Part shown: positions 10,546-22,800 of the stretch, in pieces | Numbering within the stretch: the stretch's first letter is position 1 | Layout of the letters: each line of letters opens with the position of its first letter | Assembly: GCA_963556695.1 (NCBI GenBank) | Contig: CAUWAG010000013.1 | Location: forward strand, 744,001-808,000 | Origin: Anthostomella pinea | Lineage: Eukaryota > Ascomycota > Sordariomycetes > Xylariales > Xylariaceae | Direction of reading: 5' to 3' | Length of the DNA: 64,000 nt | Notes under the pieces: generated by a model | What the model saw: the letters and a program-made list of their open reading frames with translations, nothing else | What the model was told of the DNA's origin: nothing | The model's database searches: none | Program-made: the position numbers and the translations under genes

Positions 10546-13500
10546 TCATGGACCATTCCTTCGCAAGCCCATGCCACCGCCAGGTGTGTTGGGTACACCG
10601 CCCGGGCTGAATATACCGAAGCCGTCGACCATACCGCCCATGTCCTGACCCATCTCGGGGGGTTCCATGTTGAAGGGCATAAACCATGCAGAGCTTTGTT
10701 CCGTACCAAAGCCCGCGGGCAAGCTGTCGTGGCTGCCTGTACCAGCACCCGAGGCGTTGTTCGATCCATTCGCAGTTCCGCCTCCAGGCCCACCCGGCCC
10801 ATTGCCGGCAAGCGCATCCCAGTCCATGAGAGCCTCTGGTCCGTTGATCGTCATCGGATCTAGTCCGCCGTACGCGTTGAAAAGCTGGCGATCGAGCTGT
10901 GGTAGCATGCCAGCTCCGTTGCTAGCGAGGGGTAGGGAAAGAAGATCGTGGTTATAGAATGCATTCGGATGCTGATGGCCATGGCCATGTTGTCCGTGCG
11001 GGTAACCGCTTATTGTTACAGGGGAAATCGGCGAGAGGGCGTGGAGATTGGCCGCTGCAGGTTGTGAGCGAGGGTGCCCATTGGAAACGGGGTGGAAAGA
11101 CGCTGGCCCACTTGTTTGACCACCCAGCCGGGCGTAACTGCGTTGTGCCTGATGATGTTGTGCCTGTTGTATACGTCGCTGGACATGCTCTGGCATACCA
11201 GCAGCGGTGATATCAGTGAGGAGGGACTCTAGCTGGTGGGGTCCGCTCCGCGAGGTGCTACCCTTCTTTGCCACTGATTTGCGCTTCATCAGCGGCGGCC
11301 TGTTCGGTCCGGCAGCTTCTTTCACTTCGCCGGTGCTATGCGGTGGAGAGAGCTGCGTGAAGAACTCCTCTACGGTGTGAAGTTCGGGTTTCTGCTCGAG
11401 AACAGCATCGCCACCCGTCTCTTTCTTCTTAAGCAAGGCAGCTTCAATGAACTCGGACTGCGATACGCCGTGCGGATATCGGTCAAACCAGTCTCCATAC
11501 TGAAATATTGGGGAAGCGGCAGAATTCTCGTTGGCAGGCGTTCCCTGCCTTGCAGCATCGGCGCACGTCTTGTACTGTTCCCGGAGGTTTTCCGCCATGA
11601 AGTGGAACATACCCCAGTACCGTTTCATCTTGGAGAGGAATTTGACGTTCGTTGCGAGGTTCTTCTTTGCGGCAGTCTCCACTGCCGCGTTGCCAGAGAA
11701 AATACCGAAGATGTGAACAGTACTCGAGAGGAAGGCACAGTAGCCCACAAAAGGAGCGGCTACCATGTATGCCTCTGCATCTTTCAATAGTTCGGATATT
11801 TTATTAGCAGCAGCAAACGCCCTTGCACCGGCTTGCGTGACAAACGTCTGCGGAACGTCAGCTTGCGAGCAGCCTCCTGGAGAGGACACAGCGAATCGGC
11901 TCATGAACAATATGTTTTGCTGTATTGATATGTGCAAGAAGAGGAACTGGTTTGCCATGCCCTCCGTCTTGTGTAGGCGGAGGTTCTCGGCGTTGTATCT
12001 GAGGCCATCTGGGAGACTGTCGGCAAAATCTTCGGCCAGTTTGGTGAGGCTGGAGTATTCGGACCCGTCATCCCACATGGTGTGATCGTCTATGTCTTTA
12101 CCTCCTTGATTCAGGAAGTTAATGATCTTGCCCCACAGAGCGATTGAGCGTATCATATAGGCTGCAACACCCATATTGTCTTTGGCATCGGAGAGCTGGC
12201 CTTTGTCGACCGGTACCGGATGCGGCACAGCCCCTTGAAGATCCTCTGTCGGGCCAGGCATGTCGAGCTGAAAGAGATTCTCCTTGATGGGCAGTTGTAT
12301 CTTGACAGTTTCCTCCTTCACGAACATCGGCCTATCTGTCCCGGACGAGTTGAACCTGTCCATCAGGAAGCAAGCCCACATGGTCCGCCTTCGGATCTCC
12401 CGATCGATGAAGCTCAGTTTGGTGGTCGGGTTCGGCCGCATAGGGTCATATTCCAAGTCTTTGTGCAACTGTAACGCGAAAGCCATTCGGATGGCTTGCC
12501 CTCCCAGTGACCAGCTCCTCCCGCCGTGACATGTGCCGAATTCATGCAAGCCAAGCAACAGAAGACACGTCAAGATTGTGATGTTGGGCCATTCATACCG
12601 CCGTGTTACAATGTCCCGCGCAGGTGCTGCCCATTCTTCTCCACGAAGGAAATTGTTCGTCGTGGCAAATTTCGGATGGGTAGAAAAGCGCGCAGCGATG
12701 GCACAGACGGAAAGCACCAAAACTGGAGGTAACGTGCCGGCTCTGCAACATCCAATTAGTGCCGTTGTACCATGCTCAAAAGGGGGAAGCCATACTTCAG
12801 TTTCCTTATATAACTCGGTTTATGGAGTAGGTGATACGCTTGCCCGTAAATATTATCGAAAAAAACGTATGCCAGATGTTCTTGAAGGTCTTTCGGCGGC
12901 AATGCCTCTGCTCCTTCGTATAGAAGCTTGCCTTCCTCCGCCTCTTGCACCTGCAGAGATGTCGGTTTGCTCGAGCCGTCAGCCCTGGTCTTCGATGATC
13001 CCCGAGCCCAGTGGTCTAGTTCGGCTCCGAAGGCCTCATCAGCACCACGTTTCTTGGCCGTTTGCTTGCCTGCCGTGAGAGTCCCGGGGAGAACGGGCTT
13101 CACCACGCCTCGGGTGATATCTTTAGCAGACGAATCCTGTTCCGACTTGGGTACGATCTTGATGATGCGGTCTTCCATCCGTTTCAGACGCTTGTCCAAC
13201 ATGGCCATGTAATCGGTCCTTGGAGCTGCCTTTCGCGTAGTGACCTTGTACACGCAAGGGATGCGCGACCTCAGACAGTGCTTACACGCCGGCTTTTCTC
13301 CCGAACAACGTATCTTCTTCCTTCGGCATGCGATGCATGCCAGGGGCAACCGCTTACGCTCCTTTCCCGCCTTGGTTTTCAATTCACTCCAAGCTGGTGT
13401 TGGGTCAGACTTGTTCTCCTTTAATTTGCCTCCCAAGTCGGTGCCATCGCCCGGAATACTTGCGGAAAGTCCGAATTCATCCGACATATTGTCCTCGAGA

Positions 13501-13973
13501 GAATTGGCGCCGCCAGGGTTACTCGCCTGGCTTCCATCGTCAGACCCGTCGATGCTGCGCCGCCTATTGTTCTGCTGGTCCATCATATTAAAAGTGGCGC
13601 TGCGTGGCGCTGATGCAGTCGAATCCTTCCGGCCCCCGATTGACGACATGGACCCGGGTCCTGGGGTAGCGAATAGATCAGTCGCATGATCCTCCAGGTC
13701 GATCATCTGGTTGTTTTCGGGGATTTCCTGGAATGAGAAGGGAAATTCGGGAAACTGGGAGGTTTCCATCAGACTGTGTGATTCGATATCACTGGCAGCG
13801 CCATCGTTGCGGTTGTGGTTGTCCAAGGAGAAGCCATTCAAGTCGGTTGAATCATCCTGGTGGAATTGACGTTCGATTTTAACGGCGGGATGCGAGCCGT
13901 TGGTATCCCCAGCTGGGAGTGACTGACGGTTCGGGTGGGACTGGCTGGGTAACATTTCTATTTCGTAGACCAT
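10546..13973 (-). CDS. Zn2Cys6 transcription factor with fungal-specific regulatory domain
   Basis: Exons 13973-12796 and 12742-10546 (53-nt intron, CTAAT branch site) give 1124 residues. The binuclear zinc cluster at about residues 213-240 has the exact C-x2-C-x6-C-x6-C-x2-C-x6-C spacing (CIACRRKKIRC...CKHC...C), preceded by the basic KERKR and followed by a short linker and coiled region (MLDKRLKRMEDRI). The middle region, beginning near residue 370 with 'AYVFFDNIYGQAYHLLHKPS' and running through 'RSWSLGGQAIRMAFALQLH' and 'RRRTMWACFLMDRF', is the fungal-specific transcription factor domain (PF04082 type). N- and C-termini are Ser/Asn/Pro/Gly-rich, as in activation regions. A second in-frame ATG at 13955 could be the real start. 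The regulated pathway cannot be told from sequence. The unusually long upstream gap suggests complex regulation. Confidence 0.9.
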
Positions 13974-14703
13974 ATATCGCAGAGACGATCGAAGACGCCG
14001 GCGTAGCCGTCAATTGTCGCAGAAAGTGGTGGGTTTCTGAAAGCACAAGATCAAAGACCAGTGGATGGTTGGCCCGTTGCGACCGGAAGCGTGGACGTCG
14101 CGCTCGGCCGTCCGGGTAGGAAGAACCAGAAGCCCAGGCGTGATGTGGTTGTGTATCATGACAGGTGCGAGGGCTCAGCGTCGAGAGAACATCCTGCCGG
14201 AGAGCAGGGAGGGAGGGAATCGAGGGCGGGAACAGGCAGGCGGGCTCACGACGGCGACGGCGATGGTGACGGAGACGGTGAACGATAAAGGCGATTGTAA
14301 TGGGCGATGGCGATGGCGCTGGCACTGGGAAGGAGAATATGGCAGTGTAGTGTAACTAGACCGGCGCCTGCCGGCTGGCTGAAAGCTCTTCCTTTAAAGA
14401 GAAAAGAGCTGCAGCTCTGGACCTTGCGCGTTCGGGATTGTATTCCAGTATTGTGGGGTAGAGGTGTGAGTGGACTGGGGCTAGCCGGCACCCTTACCGG
14501 TATCTACCATGTCAACATGTACAGGAGACTTGATCAAGTTGATGTCATCAATTGGTGAGCAGACAGACGTTGGTACAGAACCAGACAGCCAGAGTGGGCA
14601 GGCAGGTGTCGACTCCTTCTTGCCTTGGGCTCTAGTTCTCTGTGGATCCAGGTTCTGTTCTCCGTTGCCAGCTGCCACTCAAGGCTCAAGCCATGATGAT
14701 GAG

Positions 14704-14745
14704 AGCCTCAAGCCCCAAGCCTCAAGCCTCAAGCCTCAAGCCTCG
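14704..14745. repeat. Heptamer tandem array (AGCCTCA)x6
   Basis: Six consecutive 7-bp units, AGCCTCA with single-base variants in the second (AGCCCCA) and last (AGCCTCG). Confidence 0.9.
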
Positions 14746-17700
14746 TCAAAGATCCGCTAGGAGGTAGCGAAGTTGAGGAGGTGAGGCGTCGGGTATTGAA
14801 GGACCAAGCTGTCTTTGGGGGTAATAATCCCACTCAGCTGCTTCGAGAACAACATGGTGGCCCTGGCCCTGGCCTTGCTCGGAAATAGGTGAAACCCCGA
14901 CAAATCCCCATCCATGATATACTCTTCTTCCGCTCCTTTGCTTTCTGCTTCAGCAGAGCTCCAATGTCATGCCAGAGGCGGTATACTACGCCCGCAACTG
15001 GCAGCATGTGCGCCCATATGGTCGAACGCAATGAACACTGCTTGGTGCTGAACAATTGTGTTCATCCGTAGTACTGGACCGGCCATCTGGCACACGCCAT
15101 GCTTGCGGCACGGCGTGTACTCGACGTTTAGTGGCGCAAAAAGGGTCTCGTTGACAAGAGACATTGTTCAATGGCCAACGGTTTTGTGTGTGACGTGGAA
15201 CAATGAGGAGAAGATCACCCCCTCTCCTTCAGGCTCCAGGCTTCTGCAGCACATGGCCTGAAGAACATGATCGATATGCAACCTTGGAACACACCGGAAG
15301 TATTCCGTGGGTGAGATTGATAAAGATTGAAGAACCGGTCTGCGATTGCGGCGTTGAAGCGGGAGGAGTGGGCCAGTGAGTGAGTCCCGCTGGTTCGTCC
15401 GGGGTATGCTTCCACTGTCCAGCGCGTGGGGCCGATCCATGGAAGTGGAGCCGTCTTCTGTGCATGCTAGTATAGTGGGTCCCTTGTCGTGCATCCGACT
15501 CCGTTACTCCGACCGTTTCCAAGCACCTGCAGCATCCAATCATGAACGAGAGAACTCGATGACATGGGCATCCCCTTGCACTTGCACTTGCAGAATGTGG
15601 TTCAGGTTCTTGTTATGGTTGAGGTGCTGATTCGTCGTCGGCGGTTTTACACCCGACCCGCAAATTTGGCATTACGGAAGGTGCCATGGTTCAGCAGTTC
15701 AGTCAACGTCTCTTGCCAAGGACCAAGACCAACAGTCCTCGCCCCCTTTGGGCCAGCTCAGACCTGCCACTTCTCAACTGGGATGCCCTCACATACATAC
15801 GGTAGTATCATCAATGACCAGACATGTGCATCTAATATGTATCCTACCTTACCTACTCACAACATGCAGTTCACGATAACACATCGACAGCCTGCCCGTC
15901 GACAGTGTGTTTCTCATGCAGACGCATACGCAGACGCAGATGCGGTCGTCTGACTGCTGATCCCCCTTCGCACCATCCTGCCCAACCAACCAACACCAAC
16001 CAGCATCGTCACCCTTGTCATAGCCTGCCGCCCCAGCCTGCAGCAATATCGACGTCTTTCTTCGTCATGTTCGGGCCAAACGTTGGGTCATGCCTACTGT
16101 ACTGCCTACGCACACATATGCAACAACACTCCTATACATTGAAGTCTGTCCCATCGCTTCCGGTATTATCTGCACCCCGGCCTGCTTCTTCGGACCTGCA
16201 ACGAACGTCGCACGAGCACCCTCTCTCGGAACCTGACCAAAGGCCACACACCTTCCAGGACCTCCTTCACAGGGCTGACAAGTGTTTTAAGGTAGAACGT
16301 TTCGACAGCTTCCGCGAGATATTGATGCCCCACGGGATTACCATTACCCCTTTGGGGTGTTACCTTCCGATCATGGCCCAGTCGAATAGGTCAATCTCTG
16401 TTTCCCTCATCTGCACTAATTTCCGGGCAATTGCAAGGTTTCCCCATGGCCGCATGACAAGCTGTCGCCTTTATCACCCCCAAACAATGACGTTACATCC
16501 GCCAGAGTGGAAGACAGATGAGTGGCCTCAACAGCAGTCATTTTATCTACATACTCCCAAGTAAGCTCATACCCAACCCTTCCATTCTCTTCCCAGCCGA
16601 GTCACCGCCGGAACTAGCAGTCTTCGAGGCCGCTAAGCCCTCCAGCTGGTCGACAGTCGACTTGTTCATTCAGGCAATACCCCCTTGGGGCCACCGTTTT
16701 CCAGGTGACGGCGCGGCTGCATAGTACGTACCTTTTGCGGACGAGAATACCTACCTCCTTCACGATATCGGAGATTTTCTTATGCATCTCCTGAACTTCT
16801 CGGGGCCGCCCCCGCCCCTGTCATCCCTGACCCGCATATACAAACCTGGATCTATGGTAGCGAGAACATATTCCACGAAGCAGGCTTCGTTCTTACTGCA
16901 ACCCTGAGGGAGCATCATCCATTCTCAGACTTCCATCAGACTTCCTGCAAGTTGTTTGAAAACAATGTTGGATCACACATTGGGTGTCTCGACCGCCTTG
17001 TAAGTATGCCATGAAATGGAAGTTCGGGCAATACTTTCTCACATTCCCTATTTTAATAGCTGCTTCGCGGTTGCTCACCACATGGTGCCTCAGTCCAAGA
17101 CTGTGGCGATTGCCTTCGGCGCCGTTGTTCATAGGCATCGACGACTCCTCTCTTGGCTTAACAGACAAGCTTCCTGACTTGTTCCACAGCAAGGCGAGAT
17201 GCGCCTTGTGCTAGGGTCTTACAGCGGCGAGTTTCCTTGCTTGGTACCGAAGCATTCCACAAACCAGTGTCATCGAGTGTTTCCAGATTCAGATATATAG
17301 CCACCGCAGACAGCAGGCGGCCGAGACATCATGCCACATCGACTCGGGCCGTTAGAGAAGCGACTCAAAACAGCGACCAGAGACAACCTGGCCTGGTAGC
17401 GAAACTCCCGAAAAGGCGGGGGAGACGCACACTCCGCTTCATGCGTGCGCATTTTGCCGCTGTTCCTTACTTAGATGCGCAGAACAGTCATCGGCCGCTT
17501 TAAGGAGCACTTGAGATATTGCTGACTGAGCCTCCTATAGCGAATTGGATCACTTGGGAGAATGAGACTCGTTGCACTTGGCGCCCTGGGCTGGCTACTC
17601 TGCTTCCGTCGTGACTTGATTCGAGGCAGGCGGTTATGTGCACTGCTGCGAGGCCCAGTGCAATGGTAGACCGTTTCCTTGCTGTGAAGTGGTGCCACGA

Positions 17701-18758
17701 GCGCATTCGTGCACCGATCTTTCCATATTGTTGCCTGCTGAATGGACTCGAGCAAGGTTCGTGAGGCTCCTCATGTTCGCTACCCGAGAGCGAGGCCTCC
17801 CCAACGTCTCCTCGCGCAGTCGACTCCGGAACGAAACTGCGAGTCGCTCCCACTTCTCGCCAGCAGCCATCAGGCCTCCAAGGTGACAAGCGGGTAGAGC
17901 TGTAACTCTTCGTGGAAATCGACTGGCTGCTTTCTGTGTCCAATACTAAGTGGCTCCTGAGATCTGAGCTAGAAGATCTTGGTGGCACATCACTTGTGAA
18001 ATCCCATTCGGCCCAACCCATCGTATCATCAGGATCACAACATGACCTCACACAAACTTTACATCGACTCGAGGGCTGGTAGGCGAAGCGCCATCTATGG
18101 CTGGCCCTCCAACCTGGGCTCCAACCAGACTGCCCGATCCGTCTTCCGCCTGAAGGACAGTCAGGGCTTTGGTCCTGGTTGGGCACTCGTGTTGTGGTAG
18201 CGAGTCAATCTCACTACCACTGCGACTTAACATCTTCAGATAAGCATATGACCACCGCTAATTCACTGGCTGGTCCATCCCTATTCCACATTTAAGGCTA
18301 ATTCGCTGGGAAACTGGGTAGAAGGATGGCCATTTGATTAATTCTACTCTTCTACCGATGGCCCTGTGTACCCCTGGAATGCATCGTGGCGGGTATGGTA
18401 AACAGGGTTTAAATACTGCACTGTAGCGAACACGCAAAAGATGCTCTCTTAATAGCTTGAGAAGACCCTGGCTCAACATCGCACCCGGATCACATGATAG
18501 GAGACTGCTTTCTTGATCACCTCGTGCGTTGCAAGCTTCGTGGCTACTCAGCAATGACTCTCGCCCGTCTCCCGCGCGGATGAAGTCGCCTGCGACTCTC
18601 GACAGCTGTTTTGACACACAACACAGCACACCAATCCCTCCATCTCGACTCTAACGTGCTATGACTATGCACGGCCTTTCATCTAACTTAACCCGTTGTA
18701 TCAGCAGGGCTCAGTTTCAGGCCATAGAACCAGTCCACAGCTCACCCAAACCCACACA

Positions 18759-18820
18759 GAAGGGGAGAAGAAGAAGAAGGGGAAGAAGAAGCAGTAGAAT
18801 AAGAAGATAAAAAATGAAAG
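18759..18820. repeat. Polypurine GAA/AAG-rich tract
   Basis: About 60 bases almost entirely purine, built from AAG/GAA triplets with GGGG interruptions. Simple-sequence DNA with no coding meaning that I can support. Confidence 0.7.
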
Positions 18821-19846
18821 ACCATGGATTATATCGTTCACGTGAGAACGTGCGCGGGTATATATTTACGTTTGTTCAACGAAAAGACAAGTTGCAGACG
18901 CATGTTCCAAAAGGAAACTCATCACGCTCCTCCCCAGCTTTCTATCTCGCCATCGACACCACGGCTCGCAAAGGGCCTGCCTGCTAGAGAACTTGGCCCC
19001 TAGCAGCAAGCAACTGGTGAGACCACAGTAGGTATACTCTGGACAGAGGAAAATGCTGTTTAGGAATGTCCATATCAAGTCCATACCCCGCTACTTTCTT
19101 GCTCTTCGTCGTGGTTAAAGAACGATATTGGCTCTCTTGGACAGAGGGAGCCAAGACCCTGTCTAGCTACCTCGCCAGCAGGCGATGCTCGCCGCGGCAA
19201 TAGAGGTAGGTAGGTGGTCAGGAGCAGCGCTTCCCGACGAAGATACCTACCTCCGGGGCTTCTCATTATGCTAGAGATCGAGGGTCAACTGTGTCAGACA
19301 GGTAGACGATGTTTTCATCAGGTAAGTTGAGAGGATCAAATCCAGGCTACTACCCAACTCACGCGATACGAAGGCGTTATCCCCGAGCGCTGCAAAGTCG
19401 CAACAAACATCACGAACAAATGATTAGAGTTCCTCCCCTGTTTCGAAGCCTCCGTATACCTTCACATAATGGCGAAAGTACGTATACAACACTGCACACT
19501 TCGGCAGTAGAACGGATAGGTGATGGGTTCAAGCTCATGAATATATATTCTCACCAACGCAGCCAGAGCCCAAACCACGAGTGAGCAGGTAGATAGGTAT
19601 CGAACAGCAATCAATACACCAACAATCTTGCTACAACAACACCTCAACCCCGGTGAATCCAAGACAGAACGCCTCGCAATGCCAATGCCGAACTCAACTA
19701 TACCTAACAGACAGCCCCATGCGCCGCTTCCAATGCATGCAAGACTTCAACACAGTCCCTCCTCTCTATATTTCAACATCGCCATGTACAACAACCTCTC
19801 CTGTCCATCCATCAATCCATCCCCGAAGCAACCCACAGCAGCTCAT

Positions 19847-22800
19847 TCATTTGTCGATATAAACAGGGATACCGTAGGCGCACACCGCAGCCGCAGTGAG
19901 GTACTTGAACTTGCACGCCTCGGTCCGAGCCCTCGCCACCGCCTCCACGAGACTCGTCTGCGTCTGCGTCCGCGTCCTATTCTGTCTCTCCTCCGCTGCA
20001 GCATCCTGGTCGTTCTTACCTGCCTTCTTCCTCGCAGCGGGTTTCGCGACCGCCTTCCCCTTCCCCTTTCCCCTGCCGCCACCCCCGACGTCGTCCGCGC
20101 CCCCCGCCGCAAATGTGCCCCGGGGCATCAGCCCCCACTCCTCGAACACGCGCCCGGCGAAGCGGTCAATGTCGCGGTCCGTCACGTCCCAGAGCGTACC
20201 AACAACGGCGGGTGAGCCGGCAAGCATGTAGTTCCACACCGTCCCGTGGGGCTCGAATGTGCCCTCACTAATCAAAGACGCCGAGCTGCAGCCCATGAGC
20301 AGCGCGACGGCGCGGCACTTGTCCATGCGGCGGATCGTGCGCTGGCGCACATACTGCGCGCCGCTGCCGTGGCCAAAGTACAGCAACAGGTCCGCGTCCT
20401 GGAGCGCGCGCTCGAACTCGGGCTCCGTGGGGACGCGCCCCTCAACACTGGCCCACGCGGGCGGCAGCGACGCGAGCGCCTTCCCAAAAGTCGCCTGCGT
20501 GTTGGTGAGGTCGGCGCTGGGGTTGAGGATGTAGGTGCCCGAGTTGATGGATGCGTAGTGGCCGTCACGATGTCTCGGGACAACGCTCAGCTCATCGGTT
20601 TCGCTGTCCGAGTCTGCGTTAGGCGTTCTCGTTCTCATGCGTGGAGGCGCTTGCTCCTTAATCGAGCGCCGCAGACACGCAAGTGAGGGGACTCGTGATA
20701 CCGGCAGACCTTGCAGACAGGGCAGTGACTCCCAAGGAAAGATGTGAAGGGCCTTGTCCAAGATCAGGATAGTGTGCACTCCGCCTTGCTCGTCTTTGGT
20801 GTTTTGGACAGCGTCATGGTACGCGTGCAAGGCATCGAAAGTATCGATAACCATGGAATCGAACTCGATCTCGTCGTACGCGTTCCTTTCACCGTGAAAC
20901 TGCAACACATCCACCACAAAGTATAGCAAATCATTCAGCGCCTCGTCGAAATCGCACTCAGGTGCGGTCGCGTCGCCGAGGTTGATGAATAGCTCGAGGA
21001 TTCTAGGATCCAAGTGGATCTTCGGGACAGGTGCCTTCGTTCTCCTGCCGCGAACCTGTCGTCTGGATGGGAGATGTTTATCAAGGATATTCTGGAAGCT
21101 CTTCTGGAACCTTGCAAGCAGGTCAGAACGTCTGTGATGCTGGGCAAACATGCCCTTGAAGCCGCCCAACCATGTCTGCTCGATGTTTTCCAGTAGGTCT
21201 TTCATGCGCTCGTCCAGTGCCTCACGCTCAGCCCACCACGCAGAGTTAGCCTTCTTTTGGCTCATATCCCGCGCAGCGTGGCACGAGCGATTGGCGGACC
21301 CAATAATGTCGAGAAGCTCCGACCTGCCCTGTTGGAAGTCAAATGCTTCGCTGTCAGCATCCCTGGCACTGGCCCTCTCGAGAGGGAGGCGTATAGCAAA
21401 GGGGCTGTGACCTGCTTGGAGTTTTGTGATACAGAGATCGTGCTTGTTGTCGCTCAACGAGACCGACACGACATTCCACGACCTTGGTATTATGTCGACA
21501 AATTCTTTCTGAAAATGGTTCACATCGATAGGAAACCCCAGACTACATCTTCTGGCGTCGGCAGTGTTCTTGACTGTGGGCCAGGCTGCCTTATGATCCT
21601 GACGAAGGGTTTTCCGTTCGCGACGCCATATCAGGTTCCGAGCTAGTTCGACCGAGCATGTCGCGTGAGCAGGGTGGCCTATAGCGGACTTCGATGGGTT
21701 GGTGTTCGATAGGAGTATGGTGACGTTCTGCAACGCAGTCGCGATTCGATGTACCAAGTTGCCGTCGCCGTTGAGACTGGCAACTGAATGAGCTTCCAGT
21801 AGATGATCTTGGGCCTCACGCAAGTTCTCGACGAAGGTGTGTGCATCTTGTACGGCAGAACGGCCTTTGCGAGGCGGAGTTATTACTCGTCCAATTGATG
21901 CCCGGTCAGATGCGGTCTTGTCTCTGGCAACCGAAGGGAACGAAAGCGTCGAGTCCTGGATGGATGTGAACACAGAGTCCCGGCCCATCTGCTCCAGACT
22001 CTGGCCGATGAGACTCATACCCATAAGGAACCGCTCGTGTGACACGTCCGTCGACAACTTCGGAAGCTGCAAAGCTGGGCGAAGAGCGGCAATAGCCGCT
22101 GTCCATTTTTCCTTCTGTAGCATGGCGATCGAACGAACCTGAGAGATCGAAGCACGTAGGAAGCCCAATTGAGTATCTTCCTCCTTGGTTTGTGCTTGCA
22201 CTTCCACTGGAGGTCCCGCAACTCGGGCTACAGTTTTCTTCGAGACCGTCTTGCTGGTGACCTTCGTTGTCCTTACAGCTTTTGTAGCACGAACTCCCAC
22301 CTTGACAGAGACCGTTTCCTTGATACTGAGTTTGGCCATGTCTGATTCGAGGTCGGTTTGGTGTAAGCAATCCGCTGGGTGATCGGCCCCCCTCATTTGT
22401 TCCAGCATGGACTCTGCTTTGGCCACCCATAACGCCTCTGTTTCCGGGTCGTTGTTCTCTCGGTAGATCGATGCCAGGCGACAAATGGTGTCAACGTCAT
22501 TAAAAGTCGGCTCGGAAGCAAATATCATCGGTTTAGCCTCGGCGGCTAACTCGACCGCCTTGTCCAGTTTCCCAGCCATGAGGGATACTGATGCTAGCCA
22601 TGCGCTAGATTGGGCAATATAGCTTGGTGCCATGCTACTGGCGACCTTGTGAGCTTGTTCGGCGTAGTATACTGTTTCCTGGTACATGCCCAAGTGTGCG
22701 TAGGTTGAAGAGAGCCTCGAGATGAACCTGTACAATGGGTACACCAGTGTCCAGAACTCGGGGCCAGTGTTTGCTCGTACCTGGTCGAATTTGGCCAGAC

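Larger units (their letters stand above)
13974..19846. other. 5.9-kb gene-free region upstream of the Zn2Cys6 gene
   Basis: Many open frames exist on both strands but none shows family motifs, sustained coding bias or a plausible spliced structure. Those checked include 15905-16564 (+) and 17500-18186 (-). Base composition looks like single-copy DNA, not the RIP-type AT-rich DNA seen at 56-59 kb. The first kilobase contains GATGGC/GACGGA triplet-like repeats (about 14240-14330) probably in the 5' UTR of the regulator. The last kilobase is 3' to separase. It contains the heptamer array at 14704 and a purine tract at 18763. No tRNA found by eye. Confidence 0.45.

Noticed and set aside
15905..16564. 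219-codon open frame on the plus strand in the gene-poor gap
   Set aside because: Composition is rich in His, Pro, Ser and Arg as in random GC-moderate DNA, there are no motifs, and codon bias is flat. Treated as chance.
17500..18186. 228-codon open frame on the minus strand
   Set aside because: High Ser/Arg/Cys/Trp content typical of noise; no domain, signal peptide or plausible splice partner.
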